NCBI GenBank assembly: GCA_963719465.1
Contig: OY970386.1
Span: 1,178,001 to 1,242,000, forward strand
Direction of reading: 5' to 3'
Origin: JALHUB01 sp963719465
GTDB taxonomy: Bacteria; Chloroflexota; Dehalococcoidia; DSTF01; JALHUB01
Length of the DNA stretch: 64,000 bases
Positions 23,566 through 32,166 of the stretch are shown here, piece after piece. A program made the translations under genes and the position numbers. Below the pieces are notes generated by a model. The model saw only the letters and a program-made list of their open reading frames with translations, had not been told where the DNA came from and ran no database searches. Numbering within the stretch: the stretch's first letter is position 1; each line of letters opens with the position of its first letter.

Positions 23566-26500
23566 ATGTTCAAGCCGGTCGCAACAAAAGTCGATTTCCC
23601 CGCGTTGGAGCGGGACATCCTTCGCTGGTGGGAAGAGCGGGACATGGTGCGAAAATACCTGCATCGCAACCAGGATTCGCCTCGCCGCTGGTCCTTCATC
23701 GATGGTCCCATCACCGCCAACAATCCGATGGGCGTCCACCACGCCTGGGGCCGCACCTACAAGGACCTCTATCAGCGCCTCAAGACGATGCAGGGCTTCC
23801 GACAACGCTACCAGAACGGCTTCGACTGCCAGGGCTTGTGGATCGAAGTCGAAGTTGAGCGCGAGATGGGCTTCAAGTCCAAGCGTGACATCGAGGAGTT
23901 CGGCATCGCCCGCTTCGTGGAGGCCTGCAAGGCGCGCGTCCGCAAGTTCTCCGCCATCCAGACCGACCAGTCGAAGCGCCTTGGCTACTGGATGGACTGG
24001 GACAACTCCTACTACACGTTCTCGGACGAAAACAACTATACGATCTGGCACTTCCTCAAGCGTTGCCATGAGAGCGGCTGGCTCTACAAGGGCCACAACG
24101 TCATGCCTTGGTGCCCGCGCTGCGCCACCGGCCTCTCGCAACACGAGATCGTGACCGAGGGCTACCGCGAGCTCACTCATCCCAGCGTCTATCTCCGACT
24201 GCCCCTTGAGGGCCGCGAGAACGAGTATCTGCTCGTTTGGACGACGACGCCCTGGACGCTTTCCGCCAACGTCGCTGCGGCCGTTCACCCCGGCATCACT
24301 TACGCCCGTGTCCGGCAGGGCAATGACATCTACTACCTGGCGAAGGCGTTGCTCGGCCGCCTCCAGGGCGACTACGAGGTGCTGGAAGAGCTGCGCGGCG
24401 AGGCCATGCTCGATTGGACGTACCACGGTCCCTTTGACGAACTCCCTCGCCAGCAGGGCGTCGTTCACAGGGTCATCCCTTGGGAGGAGGTCAGCGAGAC
24501 GGAGGGCACCGGCATCGTTCACATTGCGCCGGGCTGCGGCAAGGAGGACTTCGAGCTCGGCAAGCAGTTCGGTCTCGCGGTCATCGCCCCGCTCGACGAG
24601 TCGGGTACGTTCCTGGAGGGCTACGACTGGCTGAGCGGCCGCCCCGTTGGCGAAGTCGCCCAGCCCGTCTTCGACGACCTCCAGCGCAAGGGCATCCTTT
24701 ACCGCGTCGAAGACTACACGCACCGCTACCCTGTTTGCTGGCGTTGTGATAGCGAGCTCGTGTTCCGTCTGGTCGACGAGTGGTTCATCTCCATGGATGA
24801 GCTGCGCAACCGTATTGCCGACGTCACAAGACGAATTCGCTGGATTCCCGAGTTCGGCCTGGCGCGCGAGTTGGACTGGTTGCAGAACATGGAAGACTGG
24901 ATGATCTCGAAGAAGCGCTACTACGGCTTGGCGCTGCCTATCTACGAGTGCGACTGCGGCGTCGTCAACGTCATCGGCGGCGAGGAAGAGCTCGAGGCCC
25001 GTGCCGTCGAGGGTTGGGCCGAGTTCGCCGGCCATTCGCCACACAGGCCCTGGATCGACGCCGTCAAGATAAGCTGCTCGGAATGTGGCAAGCCGTTGTC
25101 GCGCATCCCGGACGTCGGCAACCCCTGGCTCGACGCCGGCATCGTCCCCTATTCGACGCTCGACTACCGTCACAACCGTGCCTACTGGCAGGAGTGGTTC
25201 CCCGCCGATTGGATTTCCGAGAGCTTCCCCGGCCAGTTCCGTAACTGGTTCTACTCCCTTCTGGCCATGAGCACCGTCCTCGAGGACCAGGAACCTTTCC
25301 GCACCTGCTTCAGCTATGCTCTCCTTCGCGACGAGCAGGGCGAAGACATGCACAAGAGTAAGGGCAACGCCATCTGGTTCGAGGAGGCGGCCGACCGCAT
25401 GGGCGTCGACGTCATGCGCTGGCTCTTTTGCCGCCAGAACCCGAGCGCAAATCTCAACTTCGGCTGGCACAACGGCGAAGAGGTCCTTCGCGGCTTCATC
25501 CTGACGCTGTGGAACACCTACTCGTTCTTCGTCACCTACGCCAACATCGACCGCTTCGAAGGCGGAGCGGCCGACGGGTCTTCGCGCTCCGACCTCGACC
25601 GCTGGCTCCTCTCCGGCCTCAACCAGCTCATATCCAACGTCACGGCTGACTTGGAGCAGTTCGACTCCGCCGCTGCTACGCGCCACATCGAATCCTTCAT
25701 CGAGGACCTCTCTAACTGGTACGTTCGACGCAGCCGCCGCCGCTTCTGGAAGAGCGAGGACGACGCCGACAAGCGCGCCGCCTACGTCACTCTGCACACC
25801 TGCCTCGTGACGCTCAGCCGGCTGCTGGCGCCGTTCCTACCGTTCCTCGCCGAGGAGATGTACCAGAACCTCGTGTGCTCGCACGACGCCGCAGCTCCCG
25901 AGAGCGTCCACCTCTGCGACTGGCCCGTCGCCGATCGCGCCCTCATCGACGAGCGGCTGAACGAAGACACCCGCCTCGTCATGCAGGTGGCGAGTTTGGG
26001 GCGGGCGGCTCGCAACGACGCGAGGATTAAGATCCGTCAGCCTCTGCAGACAATGGTGGCCGTGGGGTTCCCCTCGGGCGAGAAGCGTGTTCTCGAGGAT
26101 CACAAGCCCGCGTTATTGGAAGAGCTCAACATCAAGGGTTTGACGTTTGCCGACGATGCCTCGACGTACATAGAGGCCCAGGTCCTGTTGAACAAGGCCA
26201 CTCTGGGGCCAAAGTACGGGTCGAGACTCGCGGAGCTGGAGAAGCTAGCGGACAAGCCAGAGGCATTCCAGCAGCTAACGTCTCTTTGGACGCAGGAGGG
26301 GAAGCCGGTGGTTCGGCTCGGAGACTTCGAACTCATGGAGGGTGATGTCACTCTGAAGATCCTGAACCGCCCGGGTTTTGCCCACGCAATGGACGATAAG
26401 GACATCAGGGTGGGCGATGCAGAGGGGATCAAGGCTCGCCTCGTTGCCATCGATATTATCGTTACCCCGAAGCTCGCCGACGAGGGCCTCGCGCGTGAAA

Positions 26501-26736
26501 TCGTCCACCGCCTCCAGACCATGCGCCGGAGCGCCGGCTTCGAAATCGCCGACCGGATCACCACTTACTATATTGGCGATGAAACGGTACAGCGCGTCAT
26601 GAAGAGCTTCGCCGAATACATCCGTCTTGAGACCCTGTCCCTTGAGACCGTCAAAGAAGCGCCTCCTCCGTCCGCTTACGTCGAGGAGCACGCTATCGAC
26701 GGCCACAGCCTGAAGCTTGGCGTGGGAAAGGTCTAG
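23566..26736 (+). CDS. ileS: Isoleucyl-tRNA synthetase, type 2 with swapped HIGH motif (GVHH)
   Basis: A 1056-residue class I synthetase that charges tRNA-Ile. The signature HIGH is replaced by G56-V57-H58-H59 in NNPMGVHHAWGR, and KMSKS by M595-H-K-S-K. The CP1 editing region has LVWTTTPWTLSANVA; the anticodon-binding region follows residue 720, and the C-terminal domain resembles the eukaryote-like IleRS2 type. GXHH is known from type-2 IleRS, where the swap goes with very high mupirocin resistance. The start at 23566 lies after the T-box; open sequence upstream is the leader RNA. GTG 23551 is an alternative start. Confidence 0.93.
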   Translation: MFKPVATKVDFPALERDILRWWEERDMVRKYLHRNQDSPRRWSFIDGPITANNPMGVHHAWGRTYKDLYQRLKTMQGFRQRYQNGFDCQGLWIEVEVEREMGFKSKRDIEEFGIARFVEACKARVRKFSAIQTDQSKRLGYWMDWDNSYYTFSDENNYTIWHFLKRCHESGWLYKGHNVMPWCPRCATGLSQHEIVTEGYRELTHPSVYLRLPLEGRENEYLLVWTTTPWTLSANVAAAVHPGITYARVRQGNDIYYLAKALLGRLQGDYEVLEELRGEAMLDWTYHGPFDELPRQQGVVHRVIPWEEVSETEGTGIVHIAPGCGKEDFELGKQFGLAVIAPLDESGTFLEGYDWLSGRPVGEVAQPVFDDLQRKGILYRVEDYTHRYPVCWRCDSELVFRLVDEWFISMDELRNRIADVTRRIRWIPEFGLARELDWLQNMEDWMISKKRYYGLALPIYECDCGVVNVIGGEEELEARAVEGWAEFAGHSPHRPWIDAVKISCSECGKPLSRIPDVGNPWLDAGIVPYSTLDYRHNRAYWQEWFPADWISESFPGQFRNWFYSLLAMSTVLEDQEPFRTCFSYALLRDEQGEDMHKSKGNAIWFEEAADRMGVDVMRWLFCRQNPSANLNFGWHNGEEVLRGFILTLWNTYSFFVTYANIDRFEGGAADGSSRSDLDRWLLSGLNQLISNVTADLEQFDSAAATRHIESFIEDLSNWYVRRSRRRFWKSEDDADKRAAYVTLHTCLVTLSRLLAPFLPFLAEEMYQNLVCSHDAAAPESVHLCDWPVADRALIDERLNEDTRLVMQVASLGRAARNDARIKIRQPLQTMVAVGFPSGEKRVLEDHKPALLEELNIKGLTFADDASTYIEAQVLLNKATLGPKYGSRLAELEKLADKPEAFQQLTSLWTQEGKPVVRLGDFELMEGDVTLKILNRPGFAHAMDDKDIRVGDAEGIKARLVAIDIIVTPKLADEGLAREIVHRLQTMRRSAGFEIADRITTYYIGDETVQRVMKSFAEYIRLETLSLETVKEAPPPSAYVEEHAIDGHSLKLGVGKV

Positions 26737-26758
26737 CCGAACGGCTGAAACGAAGCAT

Positions 26759-26789
26759 AAAGAGAGGTCCGCCTGGCGGACCTCTCTTT
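26759..26789. terminator. Bidirectional terminator between ileS and the lipoprotein gene
   Basis: AAAGAGAGGTCCG, loop CCTGG, CGGACCTCTCTTT: a perfect 13-bp stem with A-run on one side and T-run on the other, between two convergent genes. Confidence 0.9.
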
Positions 26790-26817
26790 CCCCTGAATAT
26801 GGTAGGAGGCGGGGCTG

Positions 26818-27600
26818 CTAAGGTGGTGGTGTGCTAGTGGCAGTCGGAGTTAGTGTCGGTGTTGCCGACGGCGTGGGCGTGCAGGTGCCGCCCGAGCACG
26901 GAGTCGGCGTCCCTGTCCTGGTTGGAGTAGCGGTTTGCAAGTCGTTCAGGTCGTTCGGACCTTCGACTACCGCACCGGTCACGTCATTCGGGTTGTGGAC
27001 TATGGCATCGACCCAGATCTCGTACTGACTCGCGTCATCGTCCTCTTCCATCGAGACGTCGAAGCTGCCGGAGTGGTTGTGTCGAATGTTCGTGGGGTCA
27101 GTGAAGCCTCGTCCCACCTTCACGACCTTGCCGTTGTCGTTCAGCAGAGCAACGCAGACCTGGACTTGGAACAGATCTCTGCCGCCAACGTCAATCGTGC
27201 CGGTGAGGTGCGTCGTGTCGCTGCTGGTCGATTCAGCAACATCATCGATATCGAGGTCCGGGATGTCCTTCGTGCCAAAGGTTATCGGGCGCAGCGTTGT
27301 CTGCACGTGGTCAACGTCGACTCCCGCCGGCAATTCAGCGTCAATCGGCGAATCGGTGTGGTTCTGGAGCGTGCGAGTGCAGGGACTGACGAAATCCGTG
27401 GAGATCAGACGGTTGTCGCTGTCGAAGAAATCTACCTCGACGGAGGCCGCGACGATGTTGGCGTTCGTCAGGTTGCTGGCAAGGCCGACGAAGTGGGTGG
27501 TCCCGTCGACGTTGCTCACGTAGAGGGTGTAGTCCCGCACGATGCAGCCCGCCGCGAGGATGCCCACAAGGGCCAGAGCAAGGACGGCTAGACGTTTCAT
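26818..27600 (-). CDS. Secreted lipoprotein with beta-sandwich domain and Thr/Pro-rich tail
   Basis: A 260-residue protein from ATG 27600, six bases after AAAGGAG. The N-terminus MKRLAVLALALVGILAAGC is a lipoprotein signal with Cys19 as the lipidated residue. Residues 45-105 resemble a FxLYD-type extracellular domain (FVGLASNLTNANIVAASVEV in part). A second beta-rich part follows to residue 225, and the last 35 residues are a TPT/SP-rich tail with one Cys pair, as seen on many Chloroflexota surface proteins. Function unknown; it acts outside the membrane. Confidence 0.75.
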   Translation of the reverse strand: MKRLAVLALALVGILAAGCIVRDYTLYVSNVDGTTHFVGLASNLTNANIVAASVEVDFFDSDNRLISTDFVSPCTRTLQNHTDSPIDAELPAGVDVDHVQTTLRPITFGTKDIPDLDIDDVAESTSSDTTHLTGTIDVGGRDLFQVQVCVALLNDNGKVVKVGRGFTDPTNIRHNHSGSFDVSMEEDDDASQYEIWVDAIVHNPNDVTGAVVEGPNDLNDLQTATPTRTGTPTPCSGGTCTPTPSATPTLTPTATSTPPP

Positions 27601-27775
27601 GGTGGCTCCTTTCGATCTCTTGATGGGACTGGTCAATTCGGCGGTCTACTCTCATAATAACGCGTGTCGAGAAGGGAAGTTAACGCCAGCTACGAAAAAG
27701 TCCCGAACTAGAAGAATCGTTACGTTTTGGATTCCCGGCCGTCGTTCGCGGCTTCCTTGCGCCCTGGCGCGCGGC

Positions 27776-27781
27776 TATAAT
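27776..27781 (+). promoter_or_regulatory. -10 element upstream of proB
   Basis: Consensus TATAAT 32 bases before the proB GTG; no clear -35 hexamer. Confidence 0.4.
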
Positions 27782-27813
27782 CCTGCATAGCCAGCGATCA
27801 TCAAAGGTGAACC

Positions 27814-28974
27814 GTGAGCGATTCTGACGAGGGCAGAGCAAAGGCAGGGCGACGGCTACGCTACCGCCGCATTGTCGCCAAGCTCGGCACGAACTTGCTG
27901 ACGGCCGGCAGCGACCGTCTAGACCTGGAGGCGATGTCGGCGCTGGTTGGGCAGGTGGCGCGGCTGCACGAGATGGGTGCCGAGGTCGTGCTCGTCTCGT
28001 CGGGGGCGATTGCGGCGGGACGGCAGCGCCTCGGGCAGGTGCGGACGCGTCGCGACATCCCCATTCGGCAGGTGCTCGCGGCCGCCGGCCAGAGCGCCCT
28101 GATGCAGCGCTACGACCAGCTCTTCTCGGAGCACGGGATGGTGGCGGCGCAGACGCTTCTCAGCCGCCGCGACCTGTCGGACCGAGTGGGCTACCTCAAC
28201 GCCCGCAACACGCTCCTGGCGCTCCTCGAGCTCGGCGCGGTGCCGGTCGTCAACGAGAACGACGTGGTGGCGGTAGAGGAGATAGAGGGCGCCAAGATAG
28301 GCGACAACGACAACCTTTCGGCGCTGGTGGCGAACCTGGTCAACGCCGACCTGCTGGCGCTGCTCACGGACACGCCGGGGCTGTACACCGCCGACCCGCG
28401 TCTCGACCCTTCGGCGAAGCTGGTGGAGCGAGTGGAGCGCATCGACGAGGAGGTGGAGCGGCTGGCCGGCGGGCCGTCGCACCCGGGCGAGCGCGGCACC
28501 GGCGGAATGACGACGAAGCTGCAGGCGGCGAGGCTGGCGACTTCCGGCGGAACGGCGGTGGTGATAGCCGGCGGCTCCGAGCCCGACATGCTGGTGCGAC
28601 TGGCGCAGGGCGAGTCGCTGGGGACGCTGTTCCCGGCGCAGGTGGAAGGGATGGAGAGCCGCAAGCGCTGGATGCTGTCGGGGCTGGGGGTGCGCGGCCG
28701 CATCGTGGTGGACGCGGGCGCGGCGAGGGCGCTGCGTCGGGAGAAGAAGAGCCTGCTGCCGGCGGGCGTGGTCGAGGTCGACGGGACGTTCGAGCGGGGC
28801 GAAGCGGTGGACGTGTGCGGGCCGGACGGCGAGCGGATAGCCTGCGGCATCGCGAACTACGGGCGGGAGGAGCTGGAGGCGATCAAGGGGATGCGGTCGG
28901 AGCGGATAGAGTCGGTCTTGGGGTACGAGTACGGCGCCGAGGTGGTGCACCGGAACAACCTCGTCCTGCTCTGA
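27814..28974 (+). CDS. proB: Glutamate 5-kinase with PUA domain
   Basis: A 386-residue kinase for the first step of proline synthesis, making glutamyl-5-phosphate. The amino-acid kinase domain (about residues 14-270) has VAKLGTNLLTAG, VLVSSGAIAAGRQRLG, VPVVNENDVVA and LLTDTPGLYTADP; a C-terminal PUA domain spans about 295-370 (GRIVVDAGAARALRREKKSLL in part). The GTG start at 27814 follows AAAGGTG. The partner proA is 3.7 kb away, beyond accessory genes. The stop codon touches the end of repeat copy B. Confidence 0.93.
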   Translation: MSDSDEGRAKAGRRLRYRRIVAKLGTNLLTAGSDRLDLEAMSALVGQVARLHEMGAEVVLVSSGAIAAGRQRLGQVRTRRDIPIRQVLAAAGQSALMQRYDQLFSEHGMVAAQTLLSRRDLSDRVGYLNARNTLLALLELGAVPVVNENDVVAVEEIEGAKIGDNDNLSALVANLVNADLLALLTDTPGLYTADPRLDPSAKLVERVERIDEEVERLAGGPSHPGERGTGGMTTKLQAARLATSGGTAVVIAGGSEPDMLVRLAQGESLGTLFPAQVEGMESRKRWMLSGLGVRGRIVVDAGAARALRREKKSLLPAGVVEVDGTFERGEAVDVCGPDGERIACGIANYGREELEAIKGMRSERIESVLGYEYGAEVVHRNNLVLL

Positions 28975-29740
28975 ATTGTTTTTGTTTTCGAAAATCTTTT
29001 TTTCGTGAATCTGTTAAGCGGGTTTTTGGGGATTTGATTTGCGGCGGCGGCGCTCGACGGCGGCAAGGACTGCCTTGCGAAAGGCGGCGTTGCGCTGCCG
29101 GCGTACGCGGCCGAGGTAGAGGATGAGGCGAACAACGTCGGGGTTGGCGAGGACGGCGTCGGTGAGAGCTTCGAGCTGTTTGGAGTGGTCGCCGGTCTTG
29201 AGGGCGTTGAGGTTGCCTCTGGGGGCACCTCGCCGAGGCGGGCCTTCGGCTCGAGGGCGCCTGGGCCCGGCCGATTCATCTCCTCGGATTGCCATCGCGA
29301 GGAGATGGTAGCAGGGGCAGGCTCGCTTTCCAAGGGGAAAGTGGCACCCTCCGCTACGTTGCCGCGAGAAGCCGTCGCCGAAGGGGGCATGGTGGGGTGG
29401 TTGACGGTTCTGCGGGATGGACCGCCGCCTGCCGGCGGGCGGGCGCAGCAGGGGGCGCGGCGTGGTGGTTAACGGTTCTGCGGGATGAATCCCGCAGCCT
29501 TGGCGGAAGATGCGCGGTCCCGCCACCGCCGCCGCGTTGGGCCTGTGTCGAAGAGGGCGTTGTCTTTCCCGCCCACCCGCCCAGGAGAGTACTTCGGGAA
29601 GATTGGGGGCACAGCCCCCAAACCCCCAGTCAAAGGGGGCTCCGCCCCCTCTGCACTCCCCTGGAAGGGCAGGGCGCGAAGGCAGAAGGCGGAGCCTGAG
29701 ATGGGGTCCTCTGGACTCCCTCTGGGGTGAGGCGATGATC
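28971..29740 (-). repeat. Dispersed G/C-rich repeat, copy B, carrying a small gene
   Basis: Read on the minus strand, the element ends with AGATTCACGA to AACAAAAACAATTCAG at 29012-28971, the same end as copy A, and abuts the proB stop. The other part holds palindromes: GGGGGCACAGCCCCC (29605-29619), GGGGGCTCCGCCCCC near 29635, and a 20-base hairpin CTGCGGGATGAATCCCGCAG (29478-29497) shared with copy C. GTGGTTGACGGTTCTGCGGGATG-like units occur twice inside (from 29397 and from 29465). The 29605-29660 stretch recurs in copy D. Confidence 0.75.
29014..29295 (-). CDS. Small basic protein carried by repeat copy B
   Basis: A 93-residue protein from ATG 29295. After a Gly/Pro/Arg-rich start it reads GAPRGNLNALKTGDHSKQL, then a helical region with LILYLGRVRRQRNAAFRKAV and a basic end. 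The GAPxGNxNALKxG motif is shared by many small proteins of mobile or phage-related regions, some near terminase-like or transposition genes; I cannot name this family with certainty. No good ribosome-binding site is seen. Copy A keeps only the edges of this gene, which suggests that it travels with the repeat. Confidence 0.55.
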   Translation of the reverse strand: MAIRGDESAGPRRPRAEGPPRRGAPRGNLNALKTGDHSKQLEALTDAVLANPDVVRLILYLGRVRRQRNAAFRKAVLAAVERRRRKSNPQKPA

Positions 29741-30229
29741 AGAGAGTGCACGGGCGCTGATGCGGAGCGCATGTGCGCCGTCGTGAACGAGGCGGCGGAG
29801 GCGTATCGCGGCGTCATCCCCGACGACTGCTGGCACGAGCCGTACATGCCGCTGGATGAGCTTCGGCGCGAGATGGGGTCGATGACGTTCTTCGGCTGGG
29901 ATGACCCAGACGGGCAAGCGGCGAGCGGCCTGGTCGGCGTGATGGGGTATCAGCCGCTTGGCGAGGTGACTCTCATCAGGCACGCGTACGTGCTGTCGGC
30001 GCGACAGGGCGAAGGGATCGGCGGCAGGCTGATCGAGCACCTGAAGGCGATGTCGTCGGAACGGCTGCTGGTCGGGACGTGGAAGGCGGCGACGTGGGCG
30101 GTGCGGTTCTACGAGTCGCACGGCTTCCGCGCGCTGGGCGACGCGGAGAGCCAGGAGCTATTGTGTCGCTACTGGGCGATACCGCAGCGGCAGCGGGAGA
30201 CGTCCCTCGTGCTGGAGATGGGGAGGTAG
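29735..30229 (+). CDS. GNAT family N-acetyltransferase
   Basis: A 164-residue protein from ATG 29735, five bases after GGGGTGAGG. GNAT features are VLSARQGEGIGGRLIEHL (about 90-107), the acetyl-CoA-binding Q-x-x-G-x-G/A loop, and a C-terminal WAVRFYESHGF (about 123-133). The substrate is unknown. It lies between repeat copies B and C in the accessory stretch between proB and proA. Confidence 0.85.
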   Translation: MIRECTGADAERMCAVVNEAAEAYRGVIPDDCWHEPYMPLDELRREMGSMTFFGWDDPDGQAASGLVGVMGYQPLGEVTLIRHAYVLSARQGEGIGGRLIEHLKAMSSERLLVGTWKAATWAVRFYESHGFRALGDAESQELLCRYWAIPQRQRETSLVLEMGR

Positions 30230-30280
30230 GGTTCCTGCCATGCGGGGCGCTTTTCCCGTGTCAGGCGAGAGCGGGGCCGG

Positions 30281-30500
30281 TGGTTGACGGCTCTGCGGGA
30301 TGAATCCCGCAGCCTTGACGAAAGATGCGCGGTCCTGCCGCCGCCGCTACGAGGCGTCGTCGAAGAGGGCGTGGTTCTTCCCGCTCCGCCTGAGGCGGGC
30401 CTGCGGCCGCCCGCCCAGATGTGTTATATAGATAGAGTTTCTGGGGGACACCCCCGGACCCCCGCCAGAGGGAAGTCTCCCTCTGGACTCCCTCTGAGGG
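30281..30500 (-). repeat. Dispersed G/C-rich repeat, copy C
   Basis: Contains the hairpin CTGCGGGATGAATCCCGCAG (30293-30312) shared with copy B, followed as in B by GATGCGCGGTCC. Further on come GAAGAGGGCGTGGTTCTTCC, CCGCCTGAGGCGG (30386-30398) and the GGGGGACACCCCC block, which match copy A in inverse orientation. No gene is seen inside. Confidence 0.75.
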
Positions 30501-30507
30501 ATGCGCA

Positions 30508-31104
30508 GTGCTGTGCCGATTCGTCGAGTGGGGTCGGAAGCCATCGGTTGGGCCGGTTGTAGTGCTGCTGGGGCTAGCGCTTGTCGGGTGCCAGAGCGCG
30601 AGCGTGACGACCACGTCGTCGCCGACGCCGGTGAGCGCAAGTCCGACAGCTGCCGTCGCCTCGCCGATGCCGACGCCCGTGATCTTCGCCGGCCCCAGGT
30701 GCACCTCGGTCGACGGTCTGCCCGACCGAAACTGCACGCCGGGCGCGGTCGACCCGGCGGTGACGCAAGACAACATTCACACGACCATCTGCCATTCCGG
30801 CTACACGGCGACGGTGAGACCGCCGGTCGACTACACGGAATCGCTCAAGAAGCAGGGGATGGCGGACTACGGCGAGCCCGGCACGGCGGCCGACTACGAG
30901 GAGGACCACCTGATCCCGCTGGAGATCGGCGGCAGCCCCAGCGACCCGAAGAACCTGTGGCCGGAGCCGCTCAACATCTCCCACGGCGCGTCGGCGAAGG
31001 ACGTGGTGGAGAACGGGCTGAACAACCTGGTGTGCGACGGGCAGATGACGCTGAGCGAAGCGCAGTCGAGGATAGCGGCCAACTGGCAGACGGCGCTGCC
31101 CTGA
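30508..31104 (+). CDS. Secreted lipoprotein with HNH-like nuclease motif
   Basis: A 198-residue protein from GTG 30508. A hydrophobic segment ending LALVGC gives a lipobox (Cys near residue 28), followed by a Ser/Thr/Pro linker to about residue 60. The C-terminal part has YEEDHLIPLEIGGSPSDPKNLWPEP, quoted here in part, the DH...GG...NLWP pattern of compact HNH-type nuclease domains often found on secreted bacterial proteins. The remaining residues include two Cys pairs (CTSV/CTPG, CHSG/CDGQ). It probably degrades nucleic acid outside the cell; activity is inferred. Confidence 0.72.
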   Translation: MLCRFVEWGRKPSVGPVVVLLGLALVGCQSASVTTTSSPTPVSASPTAAVASPMPTPVIFAGPRCTSVDGLPDRNCTPGAVDPAVTQDNIHTTICHSGYTATVRPPVDYTESLKKQGMADYGEPGTAADYEEDHLIPLEIGGSPSDPKNLWPEPLNISHGASAKDVVENGLNNLVCDGQMTLSEAQSRIAANWQTALP

Positions 31105-31237
31105 CGCCGGCCGTCATCCGCGCCCGTGGGGATGACGAGTCAACACTCGTCCGCTGTGCCAGTTCCCCGTCGATACGGCTAACTAATGGTGGCCTAGCCA
31201 CGGCGAAGTGAAGGTATGTTCCAGTACTGAGCGACGA

Positions 31238-31266
31238 TAGACATGTTAGTCACGGCGTGGTAGAAT
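31238..31266 (+). promoter_or_regulatory. Promoter of the 31286 gene
   Basis: TAGACA (31238-31243), 17-base spacer, TAGAAT (31261-31266), followed by GTAGGAGG at about 31271 and ATG at 31286. Confidence 0.5.
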
Positions 31267-31285
31267 AGAAGTAGGAGGTACAACC

Positions 31286-31693
31286 ATGCCGTTCGAGGAG
31301 TTCAGGCCATATGGGGGACGGACGCGGTTTGGCTTTCCGACTGTAACCATAATGAGATCGGGAGGCATGAGCCTGAATGAGTGTGGGTACAAAGAACTCC
31401 ATGAGGCGCCTCGAGTGGTGGTAGCGTTCGACCGCGAGACAAAGAGAATCGGGATCCGCCCGGCTGAAGAAGGAGAGGGATTTGGATATCGCGTGCACAA
31501 GTTCTCTAATGATTCTTGGTGGATTCCGGCGAGGGCCTTTCTGGCCTACCACGATGTCCCGCAAAGTATCACCAGGAAGTACCGTGCGCAGATGGACGAG
31601 CGGTACTTGGTGATTGATCTAACGGTCAAACCGGTACATCAAGAGCGTCGCAAGCCAACTGAAGACGCGTCGGGCGATAAGAGCGAAGAGTGA
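31286..31693 (+). CDS. Hypothetical protein, 135 residues
   Basis: Strong Shine-Dalgarno TAGGAGG eight bases before ATG. A soluble protein without signal peptide or membrane segment. Residues 12-100 look like a small beta-rich fold with TVTIMRSGGMSLNECGYKEL and VVVAFDRETKRIGIRP, resembling small hypothetical proteins described as having a swapped-hairpin or DNA-binding-like fold, but I do not recognise the family. The last 20 residues are charged and probably disordered. Base composition is lower in GC than the neighbours, which suggests transfer. Confidence 0.65.
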   Translation: MPFEEFRPYGGRTRFGFPTVTIMRSGGMSLNECGYKELHEAPRVVVAFDRETKRIGIRPAEEGEGFGYRVHKFSNDSWWIPARAFLAYHDVPQSITRKYRAQMDERYLVIDLTVKPVHQERRKPTEDASGDKSEE

Positions 31694-31795
31694 TGTAGTG
31701 GCGGTCGGAAATCGGATCGACTGAGCACGAATTGGAGACAAGGGTGGCTACAAGTTCCGGAAGAAAAATGGGGACTAAGGCGACCGGTGAGAAAA

Positions 31796-31828
31796 GCTGC
31801 GGGACCTGATTGATCCAGGTCCCGCAGC
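31796..31828. terminator. Strong hairpin after the 31286 gene
   Basis: GCTGCGGGACCTG pairs perfectly with CAGGTCCCGCAGC around a 7-base loop. No T-run follows, so it may be a terminator of weak type or part of a repeat. The 470 bases from 31694 to 32166 otherwise hold only the small gene at 31914. Confidence 0.4.
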
Positions 31829-31913
31829 CCCGTTGACCCTGGGGATAACGGTTACACCTAATTATGGTCCCCAAGGCCCGCTCAGGTCAAGTCTGACCCC
31901 CTGGAGGGATGCG

Positions 31914-32039
31914 ATGAAGTGCGATGTGCATGACAGTTGCACTATTGTCTTCTGCCGTTATCGGAGAGACAAGAACGGCAATGTCCTGGACGCGCATGCG
32001 TATGGCTTCAAAGCCTGGGCTTTGCACGTGAAGACGTAG
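31914..32039 (+). CDS. Small protein, 41 residues
   Basis: ATG 31914 follows GGAGGG by five bases. The product has Cys-rich start KCDVHDSCTIVFCRYRR and then DKNGNVLDAHAYGFKAWAL, which reads like a conserved short protein; I recall similar DAHAYGxKAW sequences in small hypothetical proteins but cannot name a family. No neighbours give a clue. Confidence 0.45.
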   Translation: MKCDVHDSCTIVFCRYRRDKNGNVLDAHAYGFKAWALHVKT

Positions 32040-32166
32040 CCGGACCTGGGGTGGGGACAATCTCACCCCCAACCTTCGCATGATCCTCGCGAACTACGAC
32101 ATGTTTGTCAAGATTTACGTGTCGCTATTATCAGGGACGGCGATCCTTGAGAACCAGGAGGAACAA

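Noticed and set aside
23491..25797. 768-codon open frame antisense to ileS
   Set aside because: GC-rich codon bias leaves the antisense frame open; composition (Val/Glu/Asp/Arg runs) and the well-conserved IleS on the other strand show that it is a shadow.
29510..29734. N-terminal extension of the GNAT protein into repeat copy B
   Set aside because: The extension is low-complexity repeat translation; ATG 29735 has a ribosome-binding site and the standard GNAT start.
31796..31870. Possible RNA gene around the 31796 hairpin
   Set aside because: One stem only, no second conserved element, no promoter in front.
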